64,000 nt of DNA, from assembly GCF_000422265.1 (NCBI RefSeq), contig NZ_AULL01000018.1:1-64000 (forward strand), written 5' to 3'. Below are positions 56,264 through 64,000 of this stretch, one piece after another. Source of the stretch: Kaistella palustris DSM 21579 (GTDB lineage: Bacteria; Bacteroidota; Bacteroidia; Flavobacteriales; Weeksellaceae). Every line of letters begins with the position of its first letter. Position 1 is the stretch's first letter. The notes beneath the pieces were generated by a model. That model did no database searches, was not told the DNA's origin, and saw nothing but the letters and a program-made list of their open reading frames with translations. Both the position numbers and the translations under genes were made by a program.

Positions 56264-56941
56264 ATGAAACAGAAAAAAATTCTTCTGATCGATGATGAAC
56301 AGGATATTCTGGAGATCCTGTCCTACAATTTGGAAAAAGAAGGTTACGAAGTTTCTACCGCGTGCAACGGCGCCGAAGGTATAGAAAAAGCCCGCGAAAT
56401 TCTTCCCGATCTTATTCTTCTCGATGTGATGATGCCCGAAAAAGATGGTATAGAAACCTGCCAGGATCTACGGAAAATAAAAGAACTGCAGAAAACCCTG
56501 ATCGTTTTTCTTTCCGCGCGCAGTGAGGAATTTTCGCAGCTTGCCGGCTTTCAGGCAGGTGCCAATGATTATATTGTAAAGATCATTAAACCAAAAGTTT
56601 TAATTTCTAAAGTTAATGCGCTTCTGCAGTTAACCACGCAGGCTTCAGCTTCCTCAAAGAATATCGAGATCGGCGATTTGCTCATCGATAAAGACAGTTT
56701 CCGCGTGTCGAAAGCGGGACAGCTCTTTATGTTGCCAAAAAAAGAATTTGATCTTCTTTATCTGCTGGCTTCAAATACCGGAAAAGTTTTTAACCGCGAC
56801 GAAATTCTGGAGAAAGTTTGGGGAAACGATGTTGTGGTAGGCGAAAGAACCATCGATGTGCATATCCGCAGACTGCGGGAAAAACTCGGCATCAACACCA
56901 TACAAACGCTGAAAGGCATCGGCTATAAATTAGTTGTGTAA
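56264..56941 (+). CDS. OmpR-family response regulator
   Basis: 225 aa: receiver with phospho-acceptor Asp54 (LLDVMMPEKDG) and C-terminal winged-helix DNA-binding domain (LPKKEFDLLYLLASN, RDEILEKVWGNDVVVGERTIDVHIRRLREKLG). The switch lysine Lys106 is present but is followed by Ile-Ile rather than the usual Pro (IVKIIKP). It resembles PhoB. It overlaps or closely precedes the kinase gene and is probably its partner. Confidence 0.92.
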   Translation: MKQKKILLIDDEQDILEILSYNLEKEGYEVSTACNGAEGIEKAREILPDLILLDVMMPEKDGIETCQDLRKIKELQKTLIVFLSARSEEFSQLAGFQAGANDYIVKIIKPKVLISKVNALLQLTTQASASSKNIEIGDLLIDKDSFRVSKAGQLFMLPKKEFDLLYLLASNTGKVFNRDEILEKVWGNDVVVGERTIDVHIRRLREKLGINTIQTLKGIGYKLVV

Positions 56942-56951
56942 CTTTAGGACA

Positions 56952-57986
56952 ATGAAATTTCACCGCCTTACTTTAATCGCCTCGCTATTTCTTACAGTGG
57001 CAATGTCTGTGGTAGCGCTGCTTTTCAATCATACCAAAGAGACGGTGGTACATGATAACAATACCTTTTATCTTACACTTTTCTGGTGTGTCGTTATTAT
57101 TTTTGGCCTGAATTATATGATTTTGGAATATCTCTTTAATTATTACGGCAAAAAACAGATCCGCAAAATCTCCACCATTCTACCTGATGATTTTCTGCAA
57201 AAGGATGAAAGCAATTTAAACTTCAGGGAGCTCGGCGAGCGCGTCTCAGAATTCAGTCAGCGAAATGCCACCGAACTCGACACCATGAAGGAAATGGAAA
57301 ATTACCGAAAAGAGTATCTTGGCAATGTGTCGCACGAGCTGAAAACGCCGCTGTTCACACTTCAGGGTTACGTGGAAACCCTGATCGATGGCGGTGTGGA
57401 AAACCTGGCCATACGGGATAAATATCTGCAGAGGATCGATCAGTCTGTAGAGCGGCTGCTGGCGATCGTACAGGATCTGGATTCAATTAACCAATATGAA
57501 GCCGGCGCTATTTCCCTGAATATTACAAAGTTCGACATCAATTCTTTAATTAAAGAAATCACCGACCTTTTAGATCTGGAGGCGCAGAGAAAAGATTCCA
57601 GAGTGATTCTGCAGACTTCTTCGCCACAGATCTTTGTAAAAGCCGATCAACACAAGATTTCGCAGGTTTTGATCAACCTGGTTTCCAATGCCATACATTA
57701 CGCCAACCGGAACCAGGCACAGATCATTGTACGCACAGAAATCCTTCAGAATAAAGTTTTCGTAGAGGTTTCCGATAACGGCATGGGCATAAAACCCGAA
57801 GTGCTGCCACGGATATTTGAGCGGTTCTACCGCGTGGAAACCAGCAGAAACAGAGCCGACGGCGGCTCCGGTCTCGGTCTTGCAATTGTGAAGCATATCC
57901 TGGAGGCACACGGCGAAAACATTTACGTAGAAAGTGTATATTTGGAGGGTTCGCGCTTCCACTTTCTGCTCGAAAAAGCCAACTAG
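56952..57986 (+). CDS. PhoR-like sensor histidine kinase
   Basis: 344 aa. The ATG at 56952 (MKFHRLTLIASLFL) is 10 nt after the regulator stop. It has two N-terminal helices (about 6-24 and 35-60) with almost no periplasmic loop, HisKA with His128 (GNVSHELKTPLF), and an HATPase with N box (LVNLVSNAIHYA), G1 (DNGMGI) and G2 (GGSGLGLAIV). The absence of a sensor loop suggests that it reads the membrane state or a partner protein, as PhoR does. Confidence 0.92.
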   Translation: MKFHRLTLIASLFLTVAMSVVALLFNHTKETVVHDNNTFYLTLFWCVVIIFGLNYMILEYLFNYYGKKQIRKISTILPDDFLQKDESNLNFRELGERVSEFSQRNATELDTMKEMENYRKEYLGNVSHELKTPLFTLQGYVETLIDGGVENLAIRDKYLQRIDQSVERLLAIVQDLDSINQYEAGAISLNITKFDINSLIKEITDLLDLEAQRKDSRVILQTSSPQIFVKADQHKISQVLINLVSNAIHYANRNQAQIIVRTEILQNKVFVEVSDNGMGIKPEVLPRIFERFYRVETSRNRADGGSGLGLAIVKHILEAHGENIYVESVYLEGSRFHFLLEKAN

Positions 57987-58038
57987 GCAGCGGCAAAATG
58001 TAGGTAAATATTTCAAATAAAAAAAAAGCAAATTCCCT

Positions 58039-58067
58039 TTTGCCAAAAAGCAATTGTTTTATATTTG
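58039..58067 (+). promoter_or_regulatory. Promoter of the PRiA4b ORF-3-like gene
   Basis: TTTG at 58039-58042 and TATATTTG at 58060-58067 with a 17-nt spacer. This is among the closest matches to the Bacteroidota consensus in the window. The leader is about 50 nt. Confidence 0.65.
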
Positions 58068-58121
58068 TACCCGCAATTCAATCTGAAAAAGTACAATCCC
58101 CAAAATTTTTAAAGGATAAAA

Positions 58122-58706
58122 ATGATTTATAAGATACGTGTAATTTTAGATGCTAAAGACGACATTTTCAGAGATGTCGAGATTAAGGATAAGCAGAATC
58201 TTTGGAATTTACATCTTGGTATTAAGAGCGCTTTCAGTCTTATGGGCGACGACCTGTCGGTATTCAATATCCTGGATTCTGACGGAACCATTGTAAAATC
58301 GGTGCCGCTGGAAGATATGAGCGATGATGGCGATGGCGAGATCATGAGCGATATTTATCTGAATGAAGCTTTCGAAAAGAAAGGCGATAAGATTCACTTT
58401 CAGTACGGATTTATGGATCTCTGGGAGTTCTTCTGCGAGCTGGTGGAAATTCAGGACGAAAAACCTTCCGTAAACTATCCGATCACCGTTTTCCGTTTCG
58501 GCAATATGCCGCTGAAAGCACCAAGCAAAAGCACGAAAAAGAACTCGAAAAACTCTTCCATTCCTTTGTTGAATGATGATTTCGACGAATATGATACCAA
58601 TTTCTCTTCGGGCAGTTTTGCTGAAGAAGACGATGATGATTTCGATGACGATGACGATGATTTCGAAGAAGATTTCTTCGATAAAGATGACTCCGACGAA
58701 GTGTAA
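58122..58706 (+). CDS. PRiA4b ORF-3-like protein (IS1096 passenger TnpR family) with acidic tail
   Basis: 194 aa. Residues 1-130 match the PRiA4b ORF-3 fold (YKIRVILDAKDDIFRDVEIKDKQNLWNLHLGIKSAF, GDKIHFQYGFMDLWEFFCELVEI). Residues 160-194 are a run of Asp/Glu/Phe (EEDDDDFDDDDDDFEEDF). The family name comes from mobile elements, but this gene has its own strong promoter and terminator and no transposase nearby. Function is unknown; a partner-binding acidic tail is likely. Confidence 0.85.
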   Translation: MIYKIRVILDAKDDIFRDVEIKDKQNLWNLHLGIKSAFSLMGDDLSVFNILDSDGTIVKSVPLEDMSDDGDGEIMSDIYLNEAFEKKGDKIHFQYGFMDLWEFFCELVEIQDEKPSVNYPITVFRFGNMPLKAPSKSTKKNSKNSSIPLLNDDFDEYDTNFSSGSFAEEDDDDFDDDDDDFEEDFFDKDDSDEV

Positions 58707-58713
58707 GACACAG

Positions 58714-58737
58714 CCCCGATTTTTCGGGGTTTTTTTG
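58714..58737 (+). terminator. Terminator
   Basis: CCCCGA / TCGGGG stem followed by seven T. Confidence 0.85.
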
Positions 58738-58814
58738 TGGAAAGACGCCTGGCTGACTCGCCGGGAATTGCTTCATAGCTTTATTATTGATACATTTGTG
58801 CGAAACAATTCGCA

Positions 58815-60161
58815 ATGAAAAAACTTTTGCTTCTGGCAATCACAGCTTTGGGAATTCTCTCCTGTACGACTCAAAAAATAACAACAATGACCAACGCACC
58901 GGCAGACTGGAAACATACCACCAACATCTACGAAGTAAACGTAAGGCAATATACAGAGGAAGGTACTTTCCGCGCATTTGAAAAAGAACTGCCGCGCCTG
59001 AAAGATATGGGTGTGAAAACCCTGTGGTTTATGCCGATAACTCCGATCTCCCAAAAAGTGAAAAAAGGAAGTCTTGGCAGTCAGTATGCGGCGCACGATT
59101 ACGTCTCCATCAATCCGGAATTCGGCACGCTCGAAGATTTTAAACACATGGTGAATGAAGCACATAAGATGGGTTTCAAAGTGATCATCGACTGGGTGGC
59201 AAACCATACAGGCTGGGATCATGTGTGGACTGTTTCTCATCCTGAATATTATCTGCACGATGCCGACGGTAAATTCCATATTGCTTCCGGAATGGAAGAT
59301 ATCATAGAACTCGATTACAGCAATCCCGACATGAGAACCGCCATGATCGATGCCATGAAATATTGGGTAAGCGAAACAAATATCGATGGATTCCGCTGCG
59401 ACCTGGCGAGTTGGGTTGAAGTCGATTTCTGGGAACAGGCAAGACCTGAAGTTGAAAAAATAAAACCGCTCTTCTTCATCGGCGAGTTCGATGAGCTCGA
59501 TAATCCTGAATATGGCAAAGTTTTCGACGCCAGCTATACATGGACCTGGATGCATAAAACCGAGGAATATTACAAGAAAGATCTGCCACTGGCTGAGCTG
59601 AAGGATTTGCTGCAAAAATATACCGCAATTGGTGACAGTTCCATGCGCGCCTGGTTTACAACCAATCACGACGAAAATACCTGGAACGGAACTGAATACG
59701 AAAAATATGGCGTTATCGCAAAACCTTTGGCGGTTTTTTCTGCCACCTGGAACGGCATTCCGCTCATCTATTCCGGGCAGGAACTCCCCAATATGAAACG
59801 TCTGGAATTTTTTGAAAAAGACCCGATCGAGTGGAACGGCACTTATGAAATGGCTGATTTCTATAAAACGCTGTTTACCTTAAAATCAAACAATCCGGCA
59901 CTTCGTGGGGGCGATCCGGCTGCAACAACTACCATTTTGAAAACATCTGCAGACGATAAAATTTTAGCCTACGTACGAAAAAACGGGAACGATGCGGTGT
60001 TGACCGTTCTGAACTTTTCTAAAGAGGCAGTTTCTTTCACCATCGATGATGCTAATATTTCGGGAGTTTTCAGAAATGTATTCAGCGGACCTGTCAAGGA
60101 TTTTGCGCAGGATAAAAGCTTTTACCTCCCTATTGGCGGTTATGCGGTGATGGCTAAATAA
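58815..60161 (+). CDS. GH13 alpha-amylase family lipoprotein
   Basis: 448 aa with a lipobox (LSC, Cys17). The TIM barrel has GH13 region I (DWVANHTG), nucleophile Asp196 (FRCDLAS), acid/base Glu224 (IGEFDE) and the third carboxylate Asp286 (TTNHDENTW). The C-terminal beta domain ends YAVMAK. It should hydrolyse alpha-glucans at the cell surface or in the periplasm. No susCD genes are adjacent. Confidence 0.92.
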   Translation: MKKLLLLAITALGILSCTTQKITTMTNAPADWKHTTNIYEVNVRQYTEEGTFRAFEKELPRLKDMGVKTLWFMPITPISQKVKKGSLGSQYAAHDYVSINPEFGTLEDFKHMVNEAHKMGFKVIIDWVANHTGWDHVWTVSHPEYYLHDADGKFHIASGMEDIIELDYSNPDMRTAMIDAMKYWVSETNIDGFRCDLASWVEVDFWEQARPEVEKIKPLFFIGEFDELDNPEYGKVFDASYTWTWMHKTEEYYKKDLPLAELKDLLQKYTAIGDSSMRAWFTTNHDENTWNGTEYEKYGVIAKPLAVFSATWNGIPLIYSGQELPNMKRLEFFEKDPIEWNGTYEMADFYKTLFTLKSNNPALRGGDPAATTTILKTSADDKILAYVRKNGNDAVLTVLNFSKEAVSFTIDDANISGVFRNVFSGPVKDFAQDKSFYLPIGGYAVMAK

Positions 60162-60268
60162 AAAAATGACCACAATCAGCAATGTTTTTTGAGTTTTACG
60201 GACTATGCGCGTTTTCCTTTATGAAAGATTTCACTGTCTTTAGCCAAAATTTATTTTTAAAATTTTAA

Positions 60269-60709
60269 ATGAATAAATCTGAAATCCTGAAGATCGTTCA
60301 TCTGAAACTTTCAGAAAAAATTGATAATCTGGAATTTCTGATTGCCGAAACACGCGCTGCAAACAACGAGACCAAAAGTTCAATGGGCGATAAGTACGAA
60401 ACGTCGCGTGAAATGGTTCAGCAGGAAATCAATACGCTTCAGCTTCAGTTGAATGAAAATCTAAAAGCAAAAAATTTTTTAAAATTCATCAATACCAATC
60501 CGCATCAAATAGTAGGTTTGGGTAGTTTGGTGGAAACCGATAAAGGACTTTTTTATATCGCAGTTTCTTTTGGAATTATAGACATGGCTCAGCGGAAAAT
60601 ATTTTTAATCTCTCCCGAAAGTCCTGTAGCTCAGGCAATGGCTGGGAAATCTCAAGGCGATGAATTTTCTTTGAATTCGACGAGACAAAAAATTATAAAA
60701 ATTTGGTAA
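60269..60709 (+). CDS. Gre-factor-like protein
   Basis: 146 aa with a coiled-coil N-terminus (about 1-70, with an acidic tip GDKYETSRE) and a C-terminal domain (about 85-146) in the GreA/GreB style: IVGLGSLVETDKGLFYIAVSFGIID, ISPESPVAQAMAGKSQGDEFSLN. Such factors act in the secondary channel of RNA polymerase. The coiled coil is shorter or different from that of GreA, so it may be a regulator rather than a cleavage factor. Not a canonical GreA. Confidence 0.7.
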   Translation: MNKSEILKIVHLKLSEKIDNLEFLIAETRAANNETKSSMGDKYETSREMVQQEINTLQLQLNENLKAKNFLKFINTNPHQIVGLGSLVETDKGLFYIAVSFGIIDMAQRKIFLISPESPVAQAMAGKSQGDEFSLNSTRQKIIKIW

Positions 60710-60782
60710 ATTTGGCCGCCTGACTTTTTTCTGAATTCAATTTTTCGACTCAGCAAATCATCACATTTTCAAATTATTTTTA

Positions 60783-61577
60783 ATGCAAAATTACCTCGAC
60801 CTTCTTCAACATATAAAAGAAAACGGAACCGACAAAACCGACCGAACCGGCACCGGAACACGAAGTATTTTCGGTTATCAATTGCGCTATGATTTGTCGA
60901 AAGGTTTTCCTTTAATGACCACGAAAAAAGTACATTTAAAATCAATTATTTATGAACTTTTGTGGTTTTTGAAGGGCGATACCAATATTAAATATCTGAA
61001 TGATAACGGTGTTTCGATCTGGAACGAATGGGCCGATGAAAATGGAAATCTTGGTCCGGTTTACGGCGCACAATGGCGCAGCTGGACGGGCGCTGACGGT
61101 AAAGTAGTCGATCAGATCACAGAGGTTATTGAGCAGATTAAAAAAAATCCGGATTCGCGCCGTCTCATAGTTTCTGCCTGGAATACCGCGGAGATCCCGA
61201 ATATGGCTTTAGCACCTTGCCACGCACTTTTTCAGTTTTATGTTGCCGATGGAAAATTATCGCTGCAGCTTTATCAAAGAAGCGCAGATGTTTTTTTAGG
61301 CGTTCCTTTTAATATCGCGAGTTATGCCTTGCTGTTAATGATGGTTGCTCAGGTTTGCGATTTGAAAGTTGGCGATTACGTACACACTTTCGGCGATGTT
61401 CATATTTATAGCAATCATTTTGAACAGGTTGAAAGACAACTTTCACGCACGCCAAAGCCTTTGCCCACCATGAAACTTAATCCGGAGATCAAGGATATTT
61501 TCGATTTTGATTATGAAGATTTTACTTTAGAAAATTATTCGCCAGATCCTGGAATTAAAGCGCCGGTCGCTGTTTAA
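60783..61577 (+). CDS. thyA: Thymidylate synthase
   Basis: 264 aa, the same length as E. coli ThyA. The nucleophile is Cys146 ([13 protein letters not shown]), with [13 protein letters not shown] and the C-terminal APVAV. It converts dUMP to dTMP using methylene-tetrahydrofolate. A structured repeat (61598) follows about 20 nt downstream. Confidence 0.97.
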   Translation: MQNYLDLLQHIKENGTDKTDRTGTGTRSIFGYQLRYDLSKGFPLMTTKKVHLKSIIYELLWFLKGDTNIKYLNDNGVSIWNEWADENGNLGPVYGAQWRSWTGADGKVVDQITEVIEQIKKNPDSRRLIVSAWNTAEIPNMALAPCHALFQFYVADGKLSLQLYQRSADVFLGVPFNIASYALLLMMVAQVCDLKVGDYVHTFGDVHIYSNHFEQVERQLSRTPKPLPTMKLNPEIKDIFDFDYEDFTLENYSPDPGIKAPVAV

Positions 61578-61597
61578 TTCCTCAGTTTTTGTTTTTT

Positions 61598-61695
61598 GGG
61601 CAGCAATTTCCGCCTTCCACTCCCGCTTTTTTTCTTGCAGGCTTCGGCTCCGCTCAGCCTGCAATAAAAAAGAGCTCCGTTCAAGTCGGGCTGCA
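61598..61695. repeat. Structured interspersed repeat, copy 3
   Basis: Outer stem GCAGC (61600-61604) / GCTGC (61690-61694). Shared blocks CCGCCTTCCACTCCCGC and CTCCGTTCAAGTCGGG. The internal stem GCTTTTTT/AAAAAAGAGC is capped by a perfect apical hairpin TTGCAGGCT/AGCCTGCAA that copies 1 and 2 lack. Confidence 0.75.
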
Positions 61696-61807
61696 GGTTT
61701 CCTGTAAAAAGAAGTTATTGTCAAAAACTTAAATTATTGTTAGGACTGAATTTCTTACGGGCCACTTTCTTTGTAACTTTTCTTTTAAATTAAATACCTA
61801 TCGTTCA

Positions 61808-62032
61808 ATGAGAACTTTAAAAATCAATCTCGAAGAAAATGTTGATGTAGGGAAACTCTCCGAACTTTTGATCCAGATCAAAGGCATCAGATCCGTGGAA
61901 ATAACCGATGAAGCAAATGCCTAAAGCGATCTGAGAAAAGCGGTGAACAAAGGAAAGCAACAGTTAAAAAGTGGCGATTATGACGGACTTGTTAATGACC
62001 TTTTCGATACATTTTTAAAACCCAAATCTTAA
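61808..62032 (+). pseudogene. Antitoxin-like gene interrupted by an in-frame stop
   Basis: The first 38 codons (RTLKINLEENVDVGKLSELL, KGIRSVEITDEANA) end at TAA 61922-61924. The same frame then continues for 35 codons (SDLRKAVNKGKQQLKSG, DGLVNDLFDTFLKPKS) to a TAA at 62030. Together they would make a typical small antitoxin-like protein of 74 residues with no frameshift. The length and the charged N-terminus followed by a helical C-terminus resemble type II antitoxins. No toxin gene is adjacent. The stop may be a real mutation or a sequencing error. Confidence 0.6.
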
Positions 62033-62102
62033 TATTTTTATTTCTCTTAAAAATAATCAAACTTATTTAAGGGGGAATTTTCAGTTAAAAACAAACTTAT
62101 CT

Positions 62103-64000
62103 ATGAAAAAAATTGTACTGTCACTTAGTCTGCTCGGAATCCTTTTCTCCGGAACTGCCTTTGCACAGACCGATACTTCCGGCAGAACCGAGATTTACCG
62201 CCAAACGCATACCAAAACTACAGAGTTGAAACACACCAAACTGAAAGTGAGTTTCGATTACCAAAAGGAACAGATGGCCGGCGAAGAATGGCTCACCGCA
62301 TCACCCTATTTTTATCCCACTGATTCTCTGGTGCTGGATGCCAAGGCAATGCTCATCCACGAAGTGGCCTTAGATAAAAACGGCAGTAAAACGCCACTGA
62401 AATATGAGTATAAAAATGATATGCTCAAAATTAATCTGGACAAAACCTATAACCGCGACCAGGATTATACCGTTTATATAAAATATACGGCACGTCCGAA
62501 CGAGGTGACTCAAAAGGGAAGTGCGGCGATCTCCGATGCGAAAGGTCTGTATTTCATCAACGCACAAGGCACCGATCCCGATAAACCCACACAAATCTGG
62601 ACACAGGGCGAGACCGAAGCCAGTTCAGCCTGGTTCCCCACCATCGATAAACCCAATCAGAAAACCACAAACGAAATCTACATGACTGTGCCGGATAAGT
62701 ACGTCACTCTGTCCAACGGAATTATGGAATCCTCTGTAAAGGACGGTAATGGATTGCGCACCGATCACTGGGTAATGTCGAAAAGACATTCGCCGTATCT
62801 GTTTTTTATGGGCGTGGGCGAGTATGCTGTTGTTAAAGATAAATGGCGCAATATTCCCGTAGATTATTACGTAGAAAAAGAATATGAACCTTACGCAAAA
62901 CAGATTTTTGGTGATACACCGGAAATGATCGAATTCTTTTCCAAAAAATTAAATTACGATTATCCGTGGTCCAAATTTGCGCAGATTACCGGCAGAGATT
63001 ATGTATCCGGCGCTATGGAAAATACCACCGCGGTGCTGCACCAGGAATCTGCCCAGCAGAAACCCGGCGACCTCATCGATGAAAACCGTTGGGAAGATAC
63101 TATTGCTCATGAACTGTTTCACCACTGGTTCGGTGATCTTGTAACGGCAGAAAGTTGGAGCAACCTTACAGTAAACGAATCTTTTGCAAATTATTCCCAG
63201 TATCTCTGGAATGAGCACAAATACGGCAAAGATATCGCCGATTACGGTTTGATGAAAGAGACCAAAGGATACATGATGGATCCTTCAAATCCATCTAAAG
63301 ATCTCGTGCGTTTCAATTATCACTCCCGCGAAGATATGTTCGATGGCGTTTCTTATAACAAAGGCGGTGCGATCCTGCACATGATGCGGAATTATCTGGG
63401 CGACGATGCCTTTTTTGCGGGACTAAATGACTATTTGAAAACCAACGAATATGGAAGTGGCGAAGCACAGCAGCTTCGGCTTTCTATGGAAAAAGTTTCC
63501 GGAAAAGATATGAACTGGTTTTTCAGTCAGTGGTATTATGGCAGCGGACATCCGAAGATTTCTTACACCACGAATTTCGAACCGGTGAAAAAGCAGGTTA
63601 CCGTGACCGTAAGTCAGGACCAGATCGGCCAGAATTTTCAGTTTCCGCTGGCAATCGATCTTTACGAAAATGGCAAACCAACACGCAAAAATGTGTGGGT
63701 AAGTGCTAAGGAAAAAAATGCCTTCACGTTTACAGTTTCAAAAAACCCTGAACTTGTTGATATAAATGCAGATGGCGTGTTGGTCGCGGAATTTACGGAC
63801 AATAAAACGCCGGAGCAGTATTTAACCCAGTATACCGGTGCTACAGAATTCCTGAGCCGTTACAAAGCTGTGGAAAATGCTTCAGAGAACGCGTCCAAAA
63901 ATCCCGTTGCACTCAAAATTCTCACTGCTGCACTCAAGGATAAGAATTTCCGCATCCGTATGAAGGCACTGAATTCGCTGGATCTCTCCAAAGCCGATCA
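62103..64000 (+). CDS. M1 family aminopeptidase (incomplete at window end)
   Basis: 632 codons are visible with no stop; the gene runs past 64000. It has a signal peptide (1-20, TAFAQ), the exopeptidase motif GAMEN (303-307) and the zinc motif HELFH (336-340) followed by NESFAN about 18 residues later, as in M1 metallopeptidases. It should remove N-terminal residues from peptides in the periplasm. The coding frame is uninterrupted from ATG 62103. Confidence 0.93.
   Translation, partial: MKKIVLSLSLLGILFSGTAFAQTDTSGRTEIYRQTHTKTTELKHTKLKVSFDYQKEQMAGEEWLTASPYFYPTDSLVLDAKAMLIHEVALDKNGSKTPLKYEYKNDMLKINLDKTYNRDQDYTVYIKYTARPNEVTQKGSAAISDAKGLYFINAQGTDPDKPTQIWTQGETEASSAWFPTIDKPNQKTTNEIYMTVPDKYVTLSNGIMESSVKDGNGLRTDHWVMSKRHSPYLFFMGVGEYAVVKDKWRNIPVDYYVEKEYEPYAKQIFGDTPEMIEFFSKKLNYDYPWSKFAQITGRDYVSGAMENTTAVLHQESAQQKPGDLIDENRWEDTIAHELFHHWFGDLVTAESWSNLTVNESFANYSQYLWNEHKYGKDIADYGLMKETKGYMMDPSNPSKDLVRFNYHSREDMFDGVSYNKGGAILHMMRNYLGDDAFFAGLNDYLKTNEYGSGEAQQLRLSMEKVSGKDMNWFFSQWYYGSGHPKISYTTNFEPVKKQVTVTVSQDQIGQNFQFPLAIDLYENGKPTRKNVWVSAKEKNAFTFTVSKNPELVDINADGVLVAEFTDNKTPEQYLTQYTGATEFLSRYKAVENASENASKNPVALKILTAALKDKNFRIRMKALNSLDLSKAD

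Noticed and set aside
58773-59669. 298-codon frame antisense to the GH13 gene
   Set aside because: It overlaps the intact amylase with all catalytic residues; a shadow frame from codon bias.

Overview
The window is a chromosomal segment of a Bacteroidota bacterium. It is most likely a flavobacterium of the Chryseobacterium/Kaistella (Weeksellaceae) lineage. The pointers are the rRNA sequence with a modified 16S 3' end, promoters of the Bacteroidota TTG / TAnnTTTG type, gliding genes gldB and gldC, type IX secretion (T9SS) cargo with C-terminal sorting domains, a PorV/PorQ-like protein, and many LxxC lipoproteins. The placement is inferred from sequence features; no database search was run.

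Layout. 1-5740: a complete rRNA operon (promoter, 16S, tRNA-Ile, tRNA-Ala, a tRNA-Ala remnant, 23S, 5S). 5741-6905: non-coding, with two truncated tandem copies of the 5S 3' half plus its terminator. 6906-12518: a compact four-gene signalling operon (TPR-GAF histidine kinase, receiver, receiver-adenylate cyclase, HD-YitT membrane fusion). 12639-14304: small secreted or lipoprotein genes. 14395-17933: an AT-rich two-gene cassette, NUDIX hydrolase plus PLD-nuclease/DEAD helicase/DUF3427, which resembles a mobile or defence module. 18154-23201: an orphan acidic protein, then a PIG-L deacetylase, a 35-aa membrane peptide and a sodium:solute symporter. 23375-29138: DUF6582 protein, hutH, a 603-aa unknown protein and uvrC.

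29139-34835 is a minus-strand block: EamA transporter, PorV/PorQ-like protein, ELWxxDGT T9SS cargo, and a secreted protein split by a frameshift. 35189-45668 holds metabolic and miscellaneous genes (acyl-CoA carboxylase beta, YceI, PAP2 phosphatase, S9 peptidase, Sua5/YrdC, luciferase-like monooxygenase, DinB, YchJ). It also holds an IS200/RAYT-like transposase flanked by GCGGGCTWWAGCCCGC palindromes. 46119-52304: cystathionine gamma-synthase, a GLUG-repeat T9SS protein, gldC, gldB, nadE and a membrane-anchored barnase with its barstar. 52371-57986: beta-helix lipoprotein and TonB receptor, divergent from an OmpR-type regulator/kinase pair. 58122-64000: a PRiA4b ORF-3-like acidic protein, GH13 lipoprotein, Gre-like factor, thyA, an antitoxin-like gene with an in-frame stop, and an M1 aminopeptidase that runs off the window.

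Main leads: the NUDIX/PLD-helicase cassette; the cyclase/HD-YitT operon; a family of three covarying structured repeats (20514, 49372, 61598); the RAYT-like protein that seems to lack its catalytic tyrosine; the heptamer repeat that forms the leader of the luciferase-like gene; the broken genes at 29139 and 61808; and unannotated microproteins.
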